A DNA stretch of 64,000 bases from assembly GCF_016827595.1 (NCBI RefSeq), contig NZ_JAECMS010000003.1, positions 124,001-188,000 on the forward strand, read 5' to 3'. Shown here in pieces: positions 45,340 through 53,450 of this stretch (position 1 is its first letter; every line of letters begins with the position of its first letter). This DNA is from Luteirhabdus pelagi (GTDB lineage Bacteria; Bacteroidota; Bacteroidia; Flavobacteriales; Flavobacteriaceae). The notes beneath the pieces are model-generated. The model ran no database searches. It was not told the DNA's origin and saw nothing but the letters and a program-made list of their open reading frames with translations. Position numbers and translations under genes: made by a program.

Positions 45340-46296
45340 ATGACCATTTGGATAATTTTCATTGCTGTAATCATCGTGTTTTTAGCATTAGACCTTGGTG
45401 TCTTTAACCGAGAGGCCCACATCATCAAAACCAAGGAAGCTTCTATTTGGACGAGCATTTGGGTAAGTGTTGCCTTAGCATTTTCAGGCGTTATCTATTG
45501 GTTATTTTCAAATGGTATGGTTGAAAATCCTACGGGATTAACCCCCGAAAATGCACTTTTGAAATATATAACGGGTTATCTTATCGAACTTTCCCTAAGT
45601 ATTGATAACGTATTTGTTATCGCCGTTATCTTTTCATCCTTTAAAATACCAGAGAAATACCAACACCGTGTGTTGTTCTGGGGAATTCTTGGCGCTATCG
45701 TTTTCCGTGCGTTGATGATTCTATTTGGAGTTACGTTGATTAATAAAGTGGACTGGATCATTTATGTTTTTGGGGCATTTCTATTATATACCGCCTATAA
45801 AATGTTGAAGAGTGACGAATCCGACTTCGATCCGAAATCGTCGGCCATGTATCGTTTCCTTAGGAGAATATTTCCGGTGACCCATCGCATGGACGGCGAT
45901 AAATTTTTTATTAGAAGAATGGGCATTCGAGCGGCCACTCCCCTTTTCCTGGCATTGATGGTGATTGAATTGACTGATGTTTTATTTGCCTTGGATAGTA
46001 TACCCGCTATTTTGGCCATAACGGCCGATCCGTTTATCGTATTCAGTTCGAATATTCTTGCCATTCTAGGACTCCGGAGCATGTATTTCCTTATTTCACG
46101 GATGCTTCAAAAGTTTCGATTTATCAACTACAGTCTTGTGGTAATATTAGGTTTTGTTGGAATCAAAATGATATTGGTACATCATGTTGAAATTCCCGAA
46201 TGGCTTTCACTGGGCATCATCGTATTGGCATTGGCGGGAGGCATTATCGCCTCTATTATGATTCCTGTGGAAGAAGAACCGCACGTAGAATCGTAA
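45340..46296 (+). CDS. TerC/Alx family membrane protein
   Basis: 318 residues with about nine membrane helices. The family signatures are LSLSIDNVFVIAVIFSSF (acidic residue in helix) and ELTDVLFALDSIPAILAIT. Alx/TerC proteins export Mn2+ or work in metal homeostasis. I looked for a yybP-ykoY manganese riboswitch in the 140-base leader and saw none. Confidence 0.94.
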   Translation: MTIWIIFIAVIIVFLALDLGVFNREAHIIKTKEASIWTSIWVSVALAFSGVIYWLFSNGMVENPTGLTPENALLKYITGYLIELSLSIDNVFVIAVIFSSFKIPEKYQHRVLFWGILGAIVFRALMILFGVTLINKVDWIIYVFGAFLLYTAYKMLKSDESDFDPKSSAMYRFLRRIFPVTHRMDGDKFFIRRMGIRAATPLFLALMVIELTDVLFALDSIPAILAITADPFIVFSSNILAILGLRSMYFLISRMLQKFRFINYSLVVILGFVGIKMILVHHVEIPEWLSLGIIVLALAGGIIASIMIPVEEEPHVES

Positions 46297-46320
46297 GTTT
46301 CACAAAGTATTATTAAAAAT

Positions 46321-46351
46321 TTGGGATGCGAAAGGCTGAATTGTATCTTTC
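46321..46351 (+). promoter_or_regulatory. Bacteroidota-type promoter of the hpf gene
   Basis: TTG at 46321-46323, 20-base spacer, TATCTTTC at 46344-46351. The start codon is 25 bases downstream. Confidence 0.65.
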
Positions 46352-46375
46352 CTAAACAACTAAAATTTTGAGACT

Positions 46376-46678
46376 ATGAATGTGAATTTTGAATATGATA
46401 ACGTTAAAGCAAGTGAAGCACTAGAAAACTACACAAAAGAAAAATTAGAGAAGCTTGTTAATAAATACGATTTCATCGTGAAGGCGGATGTATTCTTCAA
46501 ATTAGAGAATACAACGAGCGACAATACTGGCAAGAAAGCAGGTATCCGTTTGAGCGCTCCCGGTCCAAGACTATTTGCTGAAGAAAGCAAGGAAAACTTT
46601 AAAATGGCCGTTGCCGAGGTAGTGAACCAATTAGACCGTCAGTTGAAGAAACGCAAAGGCAAAATGCAAACTCATTAA
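46376..46678 (+). CDS. hpf: Ribosome hibernation-promoting factor (short HPF/YfiA type)
   Basis: 100 residues with the fold and pattern of short HPF: VKASEALENYTKEKLEKLVNKYD, then the basic KKAGIRLSAPGPRLFAEE and DLYEA-like segment replaced by ESKENFKMAVAEVVNQLDRQLKKRKGK. It binds the decoding region of the ribosome in stationary phase. It lacks the C-terminal dimerisation domain of long HPF. It has its own promoter and is followed after 30 bases by an ArsC-like gene. Confidence 0.94.
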   Translation: MNVNFEYDNVKASEALENYTKEKLEKLVNKYDFIVKADVFFKLENTTSDNTGKKAGIRLSAPGPRLFAEESKENFKMAVAEVVNQLDRQLKKRKGKMQTH

Positions 46679-46708
46679 TAGTAGAATATACTAATCAGAA
46701 ACCAATTT

Positions 46709-47164
46709 ATGGAAGATATGGCTGTGATAGCACGAGATAAAAATGAACTCATACTGATTTACAGTAGTAATACTCGTGTCGGAAAACACACCTTGGGATA
46801 TATTCAAGGCTCTAACGACAAGATTAATACTATCGATATCGCTAAGGTTAAAGTGACAGGGACCCAATGGGTTGAAATTGCTGATGACCTAGGTAAGAAA
46901 GTCGAAGATTTAATCGATAAGCGGGTGTTGGATGAAGAAACCGATCGATCTAACTTTAGTACCGACGACTGGATAAAGGTTCTTCAGAACAACAATGAAG
47001 TATTAACCCAACCAATTGCCATTCAAGGCGAGCGCATCAAGCAAATTGAGAATCCACCGAATATTATGGATTTCTTCAATGTCGATTCCGCTGGACTGAA
47101 AAAAACGATGCATACTGAAGATCCGACGATTAAACCGACTACGGATGACGAGGATTACAAATAA
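46709..47164 (+). CDS. ArsC/Spx-fold protein without cysteine
   Basis: 151 residues resembling the ArsC/Spx thioredoxin-like family: WVEIADDLGKKVEDLIDKR near the middle, WIKVLQNNNEVLTQPIAIQGER and the following PPNIMDFF match the C-terminal part of the family. However, it contains no Cys at all, so it cannot be an arsenate reductase. It might be a partner-binding regulator like Spx. Transcribed with hpf, 30 bases after it, and followed by a terminator. Confidence 0.75.
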   Translation: MEDMAVIARDKNELILIYSSNTRVGKHTLGYIQGSNDKINTIDIAKVKVTGTQWVEIADDLGKKVEDLIDKRVLDEETDRSNFSTDDWIKVLQNNNEVLTQPIAIQGERIKQIENPPNIMDFFNVDSAGLKKTMHTEDPTIKPTTDDEDYK

Positions 47165-47185
47165 TTATCGGTTCAATAAATAAAA

Positions 47186-47215
47186 AAAAGCGCGGAATTT
47201 CTCCGCGCTTTTTTA
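47186..47215 (+). terminator. Rho-independent terminator after the ArsC-like gene
   Basis: Perfect stem 47188-47196 / 47202-47210 (AAGCGCGGA) with T6 after it; the A-run before it makes it bidirectional, so it can also end the gene at 47237 on the minus strand. Confidence 0.9.
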
Positions 47216-47236
47216 GTTATAAGAATTGCTATATTA

Positions 47237-47605
47237 CTAATTTTTGGTTTCAACCTTTCCGAGCGGTTGAATTTTTTCTTTCATCTGAACATACATCCTA
47301 AATTGAGGTTGCGTTAAAATATCGCGCATCTCGCCTGATTCCTCTTCTCCTAAGCTCAATAGCCGATCTAACTTATCGGTACCAGAATAATTCTCGCGAA
47401 TGGCATCATAACGTGGTAAAAATTCCTCTACTTTTTGTTTGAATAATAACTCTTGCTTACTGCTTAAGGCTAATTCTGAATTGTAGGTCTCAGTGATGGC
47501 ATCTGCCCTACCCTCTACCGTATCGTAATCCTTTTGCAAATAGGGATCCTGTGCAAATAATGTGGTCGTCAATAGAATTGCAAATAATGTAAGTATACGT
47601 TTCAT
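47237..47605 (-). CDS. Small secreted protein of unknown function
   Basis: 122 residues with a signal peptide (KRILTLFAILLTTTLFAQ) and a helical, charged mature part (ALSSKQELLFKQKVEEFLPRYDAIRE). It is reminiscent of Spy/CpxP-like periplasmic helical proteins, but no LTxxQ motif is convincing. Monocistronic. Confidence 0.75.
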   Translation of the reverse strand: MKRILTLFAILLTTTLFAQDPYLQKDYDTVEGRADAITETYNSELALSSKQELLFKQKVEEFLPRYDAIRENYSGTDKLDRLLSLGEEESGEMRDILTQPQFRMYVQMKEKIQPLGKVETKN

Positions 47606-47699
47606 GCTTGTGTTTTTCTTTTAATTTATTTTGAAAAACGCAAATAATAAAGCTGTTTAAAACTCTTTAACGCCTTATTTAACAAGGAAGTAACAATTT

Positions 47700-48920
47700 C
47701 TAGTCCAAAAACTTATAGTATCCACATTTTAGGTAAGCGCCTTCTTGAAAAGAAATTGGATGATCGCTGTCATGAAACGTTTCGTTTACACGTTCAAAGG
47801 AACGACCGGACTTGGAAAGATTCTCAGCATTCACTTCAAAAAATTGCTCTGCGGTAACACGTGAAGAACAGGAAGCCAACACCAACATTCCTTTTTCTGC
47901 CACCAATCGAGAACCCAATGCAGCTAACTGACCGTACTTTTTCTTGGCTACCATTATTTCTTTCTGACTTTTAGCGAAAGAAGGCGGATCGATAACGACG
48001 ATATCAAAGGTTACTTCATCTCTGATAAACTGTTGTAATACATGAAAGGCATCGCCCTCAACCGTTTTATGTACTCCTGATGTTTCATTTAGGGCGACAT
48101 TTTGCTTGGCAACTTCCAAGGCGTGGTGACTAATATCCACACTGGTTACTTCTGTAGCACCATTTGCCAGCGCATGCACTGAGAATCCACCCGCGTAGGC
48201 AAAAACATCCAGAACGGTTTTTCCTTCCGCTAGCTGACCAACCTTATGACGATTGTGGCGGTGATCCAAAAAATAGCCTGTTTTGTGACCTTTTAGAAGA
48301 TTTGCTGAAAAGTTCACGCCATGTTCCTGAAATTGAATGGTTTCATCTGAAAGGTCGCCATGCACCACTTGACCATCTTTAATTGGAAACGACGGTAGCT
48401 CCTGAAGTTTCCTGCTTAAACGAATCACCAACGTTTCTACTTCCGAAACATCGATAAGCTGCTGCAAAATAGTCTCTAGATACGGAAGCCATACCTGAGA
48501 ATATAATTTCACAACCGCTACATCGACATAAATATCAGCGATAAGCCCAGGAAAGCCATCATTTTCACCAAACAATAAGCGATAGGCATTGGTATCGGTT
48601 TCCAATAATTCGGTGCGTTTTGCCTTCGCTCGTTGAATACGATCTAAAAAGAAGTCGGCATCTATCTTCTTCCCTTTTCTATGATGAAGCATTTTTATAG
48701 TAATGGGCGAATTGGGATCGTATAGCCCCACTCCTATTGTTTCATTTCGCTTTCGCTCGTAGATTATTGCGATATCACCTGGCATGCCTTCTTTGTTTAA
48801 CTTTTCAATACTATTTGAAAAAATCCAAGGATGCCCTTTCTTGACCATTTTTTCGGCACGCGCCGAAAGTTTAACGGCAAGGGTTTTCGGTTTTCTATCG
48901 GGAAGTTCTAACTGAAACAT
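47700..48920 (-). CDS. Class I SAM-dependent rRNA cytosine methyltransferase (RlmI-like)
   Basis: 406 residues with an N-terminal PUA domain (VKKGHPWIFSNSIEKLN, IGVGLYDPNSPITIKML), a linker, and a Rossmann methyltransferase (VLDVFAYAGGFSVHAL, SVDISHHALEVAKQN, IVVIDPPSFAKSQ). The last stretch is the catalytic motif IV. RlmI methylates C1962 of 23S rRNA in E. coli. It is next to the ACP gene, one base beyond its stop in the same orientation, so it may be read through from that operon. Confidence 0.94.
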   Translation of the reverse strand: MFQLELPDRKPKTLAVKLSARAEKMVKKGHPWIFSNSIEKLNKEGMPGDIAIIYERKRNETIGVGLYDPNSPITIKMLHHRKGKKIDADFFLDRIQRAKAKRTELLETDTNAYRLLFGENDGFPGLIADIYVDVAVVKLYSQVWLPYLETILQQLIDVSEVETLVIRLSRKLQELPSFPIKDGQVVHGDLSDETIQFQEHGVNFSANLLKGHKTGYFLDHRHNRHKVGQLAEGKTVLDVFAYAGGFSVHALANGATEVTSVDISHHALEVAKQNVALNETSGVHKTVEGDAFHVLQQFIRDEVTFDIVVIDPPSFAKSQKEIMVAKKKYGQLAALGSRLVAEKGMLVLASCSSRVTAEQFFEVNAENLSKSGRSFERVNETFHDSDHPISFQEGAYLKCGYYKFLD

Positions 48921-48921
48921 G

Positions 48922-49179
48922 TTACGCAGAAGCTGCGAGTTTATTTTGAATAATGGTTATCGCATCGTTTACCGTACGCAGGCTTTCCATATCGTCGTTG
49001 CTGAGTTCAATATCGAATTCGTCTTCAACATCGAGTACCACATCCACCAAATGGGCAGAGTTGATATTCAGTTCGGCGGTAAGATCCTTTTCCATATCGA
49101 TTTCATCTGCATCCACATCCTCTGGAAGATAGGTTTCTAAAATCGGTAAAAGCTTGGCATATATACGCTCGCTGGTCAT
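48922..49179 (-). CDS. Acyl carrier protein (dedicated to the type III PKS cluster)
   Basis: 85 residues from ATG 49179; a TTG nine bases earlier overlaps the ketosynthase stop. The phosphopantetheine Ser is S41, in ELNINSAHLVDVVLDVEDEFDIEL. The normal DSL motif is NSA here. Acidic helix pattern is that of ACPs. It is the last gene of the seven-gene cluster and overlaps or abuts the ketosynthase, so it is presumably its carrier rather than the FAS ACP. Confidence 0.9.
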   Translation of the reverse strand: MTSERIYAKLLPILETYLPEDVDADEIDMEKDLTAELNINSAHLVDVVLDVEDEFDIELSNDDMESLRTVNDAITIIQNKLAASA

Positions 49180-49184
49180 GAGTT

Positions 49185-50459
49185 TCAATTTTTTCTAAAG
49201 ATAATACAGGCGTTTACATCACCAAAACCAAAGCTCGCTTTTATAGCAGTTTTAACGGAAGTGTTTATGCATTGCTTGGGAATTTTTTCTTCGGATATCT
49301 GCCGTAGGATATCAGGATGTACGTCTTCACAATTTATGTTTGGAAAAATAAAATCATGCTGTAGCTGAAGAATCGTCGCAATGGTTTCCATGCTCCCACT
49401 GGCGGCTAAGCCATGACCAATCATACCTTTCAGTGAATTGATGTAGGGAAAATCACTCCCCTTTCGATTTAATGCTTCACACCAATTCGAAATTTCGGTA
49501 GCATCCATGGCCGTTGCAGTAAGATGTCCGTTAATCGTATCGATTTCCGAAGGTTCAATTTCAGCATTTTGAAGCGCCGACCTAATACAGCGTTGCACCG
49601 CTTCACTATTGGGTGCCGTCATACTACCACCCTGACGCTGCCCACCGTTATTGACCGCTCCACCCAATACCTCTGCATAAATAGTCGCATTCCGCTGCTG
49701 TGCACTTTCTAAAGTCTCTAATACTAAAGCTCCAGCGCCTCCCGAAGGAACAAAGCCATTTGCGGAAGCGCTTATCGGACGTGAAGCTTGTTCTGGATTA
49801 GCATTATGTTTCCAGTTGGTCACCCGCATCGCATCGAAACCACCCCAAATATAAGGCCCAACATCACCACTACTTCCGCATAGCATTTTTGTCGCTTTGC
49901 CGCTCGCAATATGTTCATATCCCATCAAGATAGATTCGGCACCTGTGGCGCAGGCGGAGGAGTTGGTGGTGACCCAATTTCCTGCCCCTATTTTCCCACT
50001 AATGTAGGCACTGATTCCGCTTACCATTATCTGGGGAACGGTAGTACTTCCCAGTCGACGAACATTTCCATCATCGACTTGATAAATAGCTTCTCGAAAC
50101 TTTTCAGCTCCGCTGGAACCCGTTCCAAAGACGACGCCCATATTCCAATCAGGAGGTTCATCATTTGACCGAAGTGGAATGTCGGCATACTCCATGGCTT
50201 CCAAAGCAGCCAAAATTCCATATATAATTCCGTCGCTCTTAAGTTTACGCTGCTCAAGCGCATTCAGGTAATTTTCAAGATAGCCTTCTGAAAGTACGGG
50301 CTTCCCTCCTACTTGGCAGGAAAAGTTCAATTCGGCAAGCTCGGGAAAATAGCGAATTCCAGATTCCCCATTTTTTAACGCTTCCAAAAACGAAGGGATA
50401 CCTACACCATTTGGAGAAACAATGCCCATTCCCGTGATAACGACTCTATTTCTTTTCAT
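49185..50459 (-). CDS. Beta-ketoacyl-ACP synthase (KAS I/II type)
   Basis: 424-residue condensing enzyme. The C-H-H triad is intact: C170 in TTNSSACATGAES, H312 in INGHLTATAMDA (normally THGTST), H349 in KGMIGHGLAASGS. The ACP-binding and thiolase folds are complete. It works on ACP-bound chains, here presumably with the cluster's own ACP. It overlaps the dehydratase gene by 14 bases. The unusual context of the first His suggests a specialised substrate. Confidence 0.93.
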   Translation of the reverse strand: MKRNRVVITGMGIVSPNGVGIPSFLEALKNGESGIRYFPELAELNFSCQVGGKPVLSEGYLENYLNALEQRKLKSDGIIYGILAALEAMEYADIPLRSNDEPPDWNMGVVFGTGSSGAEKFREAIYQVDDGNVRRLGSTTVPQIMVSGISAYISGKIGAGNWVTTNSSACATGAESILMGYEHIASGKATKMLCGSSGDVGPYIWGGFDAMRVTNWKHNANPEQASRPISASANGFVPSGGAGALVLETLESAQQRNATIYAEVLGGAVNNGGQRQGGSMTAPNSEAVQRCIRSALQNAEIEPSEIDTINGHLTATAMDATEISNWCEALNRKGSDFPYINSLKGMIGHGLAASGSMETIATILQLQHDFIFPNINCEDVHPDILRQISEEKIPKQCINTSVKTAIKASFGFGDVNACIIFRKN

Positions 50460-50898
50460 CGACGTCTTGGTTTACAATCATTCCGCTAATGGTTCCCTTA
50501 CAAATAAGCGTTCCCGCTTCATCGTACATTTTACATGTGCATTTCAACTTTTGAAATCGAAAGTATATTTTTTTTGAATGGACAACGACTTTTGTTCCCG
50601 GGAACACTGGCTTTAAGAATTCAATTTTGGTTTCCGATAAACCGATCTGAATATTTTCAATATTACCATTTAATAAATGGGTTCCTAGACATACCAACCC
50701 TATTTGCGCCATACATTCGGTTAACAGTACTCCCGGCGTTACTGGAAATTCCTTGAAGTGGTCATCGTAATACTTAGCATGCTTCGGAAAGGTGTAATAC
50801 CCTTCCACCCCTTCCTCCGAAACCGAATTGAGTCCGTCAACAAAAAGGAAGGACGGGCCATAGGGTAATGTATCCAATATGTGTTGAAACTTACTCAT
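50446..50898 (-). CDS. 3-hydroxyacyl-ACP dehydratase (FabZ-like)
   Basis: 150 residues from ATG 50898, which lies one base beyond the SDR stop; an ATG eight codons earlier overlaps that gene. Hotdog fold with LPYGPSFLFVDGL and the catalytic pair H47 (DDHFKEFPVTPG) and E61 (LTECMAQIG). It removes water from 3-hydroxyacyl-ACP. Coupled to both neighbours. Confidence 0.9.
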   Translation of the reverse strand: MSKFQHILDTLPYGPSFLFVDGLNSVSEEGVEGYYTFPKHAKYYDDHFKEFPVTPGVLLTECMAQIGLVCLGTHLLNGNIENIQIGLSETKIEFLKPVFPGTKVVVHSKKIYFRFQKLKCTCKMYDEAGTLICKGTISGMIVNQDVDEKK

Positions 50899-50899
50899 T

Positions 50900-51670
50900 T
50901 TATCGTAGGCTTTCGCCTCCATCTACTTTTAGAATGGTTCCGTTTATCCATTTTGCTTCTGGTTGACAAAGCAACCAAACGGCATTGGCAACATCTTCGG
51001 GTGTCGTTAGTCGGTTGAAGGGGTTTCGCTTTGCAGCCGCTTCAGCCAGTTGCTCGCTTCCCGGTATCATTTTGAAAGAGGGTGTTTCTGTTGTTCCTGC
51101 CTGTACACAATTCGTTCGAATTCCTTGACATGCCCATTCCACTGCCATTTGACGCATCAAGGCTTCCAAGGTGACCTTTGCTGCCGAAACAGCCCCATAT
51201 CCGGGCCATACCTTCTGATTCCCTTCACTGGTGAATGCCATATTTCTTACATCGCCGGCAAAACGATTGGCTTGCTTCAGCGCTTTCGCCCATTCGTACC
51301 AACTAGTGGCCATGGCGTGAAGCGTCAGGTTGATATCCTCTAAAGACAACGCATTTGAATCATTTTCTGTCAGCGTTTTTAGGCTTCCCTTGGCGATACT
51401 ATGCACTAAAACCGAAACCTTTTCTTCAGGCAATTCATGAATTACGCTATCTAAGGTTTCAGGTTTTAAGGCGCTTGCATTAAATGTTTTAACTAAAACA
51501 TCATTCTTTCGCATCGCTTCACATTTGGTTTCAAAATCAGGAAGGTTGGCTTTTCGGTCGCGATGGACGATGCAAATATGGAATCCGCTAGCCGCTAGCT
51601 TTACGGCCGTTGCCAGTCCGAGTCCGCTACTCCCACCTAAAATCAGTGCCCAAGAATCGTTTTGTTTCAT
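50900..51670 (-). CDS. SDR-fold enoyl-ACP reductase-like protein
   Basis: 256 residues of the short-chain dehydrogenase family. The N-terminal Rossmann motif is GGSSGLGLATA. The active site reads Y158-x6-K165 (YGAVSAAK) instead of Y-x3-K, and the loop VLVHSIAKGS is like the HSIA loop of FabI, which together favour an enoyl-ACP reductase (FabI/FabL type). The end ITTPEDVANAVWLLCQPEAKWINGTILKVDGG is normal. It would reduce the double bond left by the dehydratase. Nine bases before the type III PKS stop side. Confidence 0.85.
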   Translation of the reverse strand: MKQNDSWALILGGSSGLGLATAVKLAASGFHICIVHRDRKANLPDFETKCEAMRKNDVLVKTFNASALKPETLDSVIHELPEEKVSVLVHSIAKGSLKTLTENDSNALSLEDINLTLHAMATSWYEWAKALKQANRFAGDVRNMAFTSEGNQKVWPGYGAVSAAKVTLEALMRQMAVEWACQGIRTNCVQAGTTETPSFKMIPGSEQLAEAAAKRNPFNRLTTPEDVANAVWLLCQPEAKWINGTILKVDGGESLR

Positions 51671-51678
51671 TTTTTCAA

Positions 51679-52728
51679 TTAAAATTCAAGTAAAAGTCGT
51701 TGTGCCGAAAATCCGGGTCCAAAGCTAAGCATCAATCCCAATTCGCCTTTCGTTGTTTTCTTTTGAAGAAACCGCTCCAAGACATACAATACTGTAACGC
51801 TACTCATATTTCCATACAATCGGAGCACTTCTTTGGTATCGTCGATATCCTTTCCCATACTTCCAAAGAGTTTTTCCACCGTATCCACAATTTTTCGTCC
51901 GCCCGGATGAAAGATCAAATGTGTCAATTCTTCAATATTTTTATTATTCTTCTCCAAAAAAGGATACACAATTTTTGGAAAATGCTCCGAAATAGTTTCA
52001 GGTACCGCTTTGTCCAACACCATCTGCAAGCCCGTATCGACCAGATCGAAGCCCATCATGGTTGTGGCATCGTAAAAGTGATACATTTCGCCATCCAGAA
52101 TTTCAGGTCCTTCCCTATCTTCTTCCGAAGAAAGCAATACACAGGCCGCTCCATCGCCAAAAATAGCGGCACTTACGATATTCGTCATCGAATAATCATT
52201 TAGCTGAAAGGTAGCCGTAGGCGATTCCAATGCAATGACAGCAGCTCTTTTGCCAGGGTTCGCCTTCAAGAAATTATGTGCGTACAGCATTCCAGATATT
52301 CCCGCGGCACAGCCCATTTCGGTAACCGGTAGCCGAACGATGTCCTGACGCATCTCCAGCTCATTGATTAAATATGCATCAACGGAAGGAATCATAATAC
52401 CGGTACAACTCACAGTAATGATAAAATCGATATCGGTGGCTTTCCAATTTGCTTGCTGTAATGCTTTTTCCAGCACTTTTTTTCCGAGTTGAATGACCTC
52501 CCTTTTATAGATTTCATTTCGTTCGGCAAAGGATGAATTGGTAAACACCTCCTCAGGGCTCATGATCGAGTATCGTTTATCGACACCAGCGTTTTCAAAG
52601 ATCTTAATCACTTTACGCTGAAAACGTTCCGGTTGTTCGTGCATCCAAGTGGAAACCATGGGGATGATTTCCTCGGTATTTCTTGAGTACTTGGGAAGTT
52701 GTTTGGATACCGTAACGATTTTTGTCAT
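51679..52728 (-). CDS. Type III polyketide synthase (chalcone/stilbene synthase-like)
   Basis: 349 residues from ATG 52728, whose ATGA overlaps the methyltransferase stop; an ATG 15 codons earlier lies inside that gene. The triad is complete: C140 (TEMGCAAGISG), H274 (LIFHPGGRK), N307 (LYGNMSS). It condenses malonyl-CoA onto an acyl starter and cyclises the product to pyrones or resorcinols. The cluster's ACP-based enzymes suggest an acyl-ACP or acyl-CoA starter made in place. Product unknown. Confidence 0.94.
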   Translation of the reverse strand: MTKIVTVSKQLPKYSRNTEEIIPMVSTWMHEQPERFQRKVIKIFENAGVDKRYSIMSPEEVFTNSSFAERNEIYKREVIQLGKKVLEKALQQANWKATDIDFIITVSCTGIMIPSVDAYLINELEMRQDIVRLPVTEMGCAAGISGMLYAHNFLKANPGKRAAVIALESPTATFQLNDYSMTNIVSAAIFGDGAACVLLSSEEDREGPEILDGEMYHFYDATTMMGFDLVDTGLQMVLDKAVPETISEHFPKIVYPFLEKNNKNIEELTHLIFHPGGRKIVDTVEKLFGSMGKDIDDTKEVLRLYGNMSSVTVLYVLERFLQKKTTKGELGLMLSFGPGFSAQRLLLEF

Positions 52729-53450
52729 AGTGATGCGTGGGTTTTTATAATAGCTTGAAATCGAAAGGCCCATTTCCAGTGAATTTGAACTTCGGTACGC
52801 GGTATTGTTTCTATCATCGCTTCTAGTTCATTTTTAGTGAATCCTCTCGCGATGGAAACCAAGCCGTCGTGACGTGCAATTTTAGTCCGTAGAAACGTTT
52901 TTCCAAATAGCTTAAACAATTGAAAAGCTATGGAGCTACGTTGTAAGTCATTAATGATGATTCCGGCTTTGGTGATGGCAGCAATCTTTTTCAATAAATA
53001 TTGAATATCATCCTTCGCAAAGTGGTGCAAAAACAGCGTACACAAAGCAACATCGCATTCGGGCAATTCTTTTTTCTTTGAAAATACATCTTTTTTCTGA
53101 AACTGAATGTTATCGTAGGTATCACTTCTGTTTTTTGCTTCTTCAAGTATATGCGGATTGGCATCAATTCCGATTAAATTGAAGGTATAGCCATTTTGCT
53201 GACCGAATTTCGCACATTGCCGGAGCATTTCACCATCGCCACAGCCGAAATCTATAATGGTGATGGGACGCTTATTATCATGATGCTTCAATAATTTTGA
53301 AAGTCCTGAAAGCGTGATAGCGGTGCCACCCAATAGCGAATTGACTGTTTTAAGATCGGTTAACAATTGTTCCATTTCCTTTCCTTGTAGTGAAAAAGAA
53401 TCCATGATCTCTGGTTCGGTAGAGCGCGATGTGGCGGAAAATTTAGGCAT
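52725..53450 (-). CDS. Class I SAM-dependent methyltransferase
   Basis: 241 residues. The SAM-binding motif I is IIDFGCGDGEMLRQCAKFG near residue 75, followed by GIDANPHILEEA and CDVALCTLFLHHFAKDD. Similar to UbiE/small-molecule C- or O-methyltransferases. In the cluster it presumably methylates the polyketide. Start overlaps the FAD oxidoreductase stop by one base, stop overlaps the type III PKS start by four. Confidence 0.92.
   Translation of the reverse strand: MPKFSATSRSTEPEIMDSFSLQGKEMEQLLTDLKTVNSLLGGTAITLSGLSKLLKHHDNKRPITIIDFGCGDGEMLRQCAKFGQQNGYTFNLIGIDANPHILEEAKNRSDTYDNIQFQKKDVFSKKKELPECDVALCTLFLHHFAKDDIQYLLKKIAAITKAGIIINDLQRSSIAFQLFKLFGKTFLRTKIARHDGLVSIARGFTKNELEAMIETIPRTEVQIHWKWAFRFQAIIKTHASL

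Noticed and set aside
45200-45340. yybP-ykoY manganese riboswitch before the TerC gene
   Set aside because: The leader is short and AT-rich and lacks the conserved paired elements; not supported.
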